A stretch of DNA of 64,000 nucleotides. Origin: Phoma sp. XZ068. Taxonomy: Eukaryota; Ascomycota; Dothideomycetes; Pleosporales; Didymellaceae. Location: assembly GCA_004835665.1 (NCBI GenBank), contig RBKR01000003.1:186001-250000 (forward strand), written 5' to 3'. Within the stretch, counting starts at the first letter, position 1. Each line of letters opens with the position of its first letter. Below are positions 63,625 to 64,000 of the stretch, piece by piece. The notes under the pieces were generated by a model, which saw nothing but the letters and a program-made list of their open reading frames with translations, was not told the DNA's origin and ran no database searches. Both the position numbers and the translations under genes were made by a program.

Positions 63625-64000
63625 GCTACGCAATATCCTCTAGGGAGAATACTAACGTTAAATAGACGCCAGAGCCATGGCCTACTGAGCGAATTGAATT
63701 GAATAACAGCTCTAATATAATATTGGGAACTAAAGTCCCTCCCTAGGCCAAGGGACACCCTCCGTCCTGGGACATACAAGGGGAGGGATGGTCTGGTAAA
63801 GGATATTAGGGCTGCACTTGCGGGTCTGGTACAGGCGATCTTCTGTGCGTGTGTTTGCATGTCAAGTTGACTTGCGTGTCCGTATCCTTCGCAATCGCAC
63901 CAAGATGAGCCTTATGGTGTAATGATGTAGTAACTGCATCAGCCTCATTCAAGTTACTGTCCACTGTTGAATTGTGAAGATCTGATGCGCTTACAGCATT
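63625..64000. other. terminal stretch
   Basis: No gene recognised. Confidence 0.4.

Noticed and set aside
1..64000. Starship captain (DUF3435 tyrosine recombinase)
   Set aside because: I looked for a long recombinase-like frame at the window edges and beside the DUF3723 gene and found none; the 776-aa protein shows no recombinase motifs.
1..64000. CRISPR arrays, bacterial operons, rRNA or tRNA genes
   Set aside because: No regularly spaced identical repeats with unique spacers, and no recognisable RNA gene; the DNA is clearly fungal.

Overview
The window is nuclear DNA of a filamentous ascomycete (Pezizomycotina). The evidence is short 45-70 nt GT-AG introns with CTRAC-type branch sites inside most genes, together with fungus-specific families: HET domain, NACHT/ankyrin NLR, Zn2Cys6, DUF3723, DUF3716, serine-rich cupredoxin and a 2EXR/F-box-like protein. 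A Dothideomycete (Pleosporales-like) source is a guess from gene flavour only. Almost nothing here is housekeeping. Genes are sparse, many are broken or duplicated, and intergenic stretches are long, so this reads as an accessory compartment.

Layout. 1-5 kb: a large SLIP-GC/dynamin-like GTPase gene (-). 5.5-6.4 kb: a broken WD40/HET relic. 6.8-7.8 kb: an intact 324-aa protein. 8.7-11.2 kb: a kinesin-light-chain-type TPR relic, then a divergent pair (decayed membrane protein and an intact 147-aa coiled-coil protein) that recurs later. 11.7-15.7 kb: an intact NLR with an alpha/beta-hydrolase, NACHT and ankyrin repeats. 16.3-17.4 kb: a strongly diverged eEF1A-derived gene that has lost every GTPase motif. 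17.4-24.8 kb: a small HHAIFV protein, an APH-like kinase and several lineage-specific genes. 25-30 kb: a shuffled duplication zone with two partial copies of the 9-11 kb pair, an intact Zn2Cys6 gene and a copy of that gene lacking its DNA-binding half. 30.7-36.5 kb: TPR protein, DUF3716 protein, a 776-aa coiled-coil protein and a GPI-type cupredoxin. 36.7-41.7 kb: an arsenite methyltransferase and a Cys-rich bZIP regulator, flanked by a roughly 0.57-kb inverted repeat. 41.7-47 kb: a small secreted protein, a pseudokinase and small coiled-coil genes. 47.4-57 kb: ferric reductase, MADS-like protein, DUF3723 protein and, head-to-head with it, a patatin-like phospholipase. 57-64 kb: a minisatellite, a repeat-bearing SIM protein and small lineage-specific genes.

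Main interpretation. DUF3723, ferric reductase, patatin-like protein and NLRs are the four accessory families known to recur in Starship giant transposons of Pezizomycotina, and arsenic-resistance modules are known Starship cargo. Their co-occurrence in 64 kb suggests the window is interior cargo or the decayed remains of such an element. I could not find a DUF3435 tyrosine-recombinase captain, so boundaries and mobility are unproven. The genes would work together as metal/arsenic handling (methyltransferase, bZIP, ferric reductase, cupredoxin) and as non-self recognition (NLR, HET, patatin, large GTPase).

Exon boundaries were derived by eye from splice signals and frame continuity; most should be right within a few bases, but none has been checked against transcripts.
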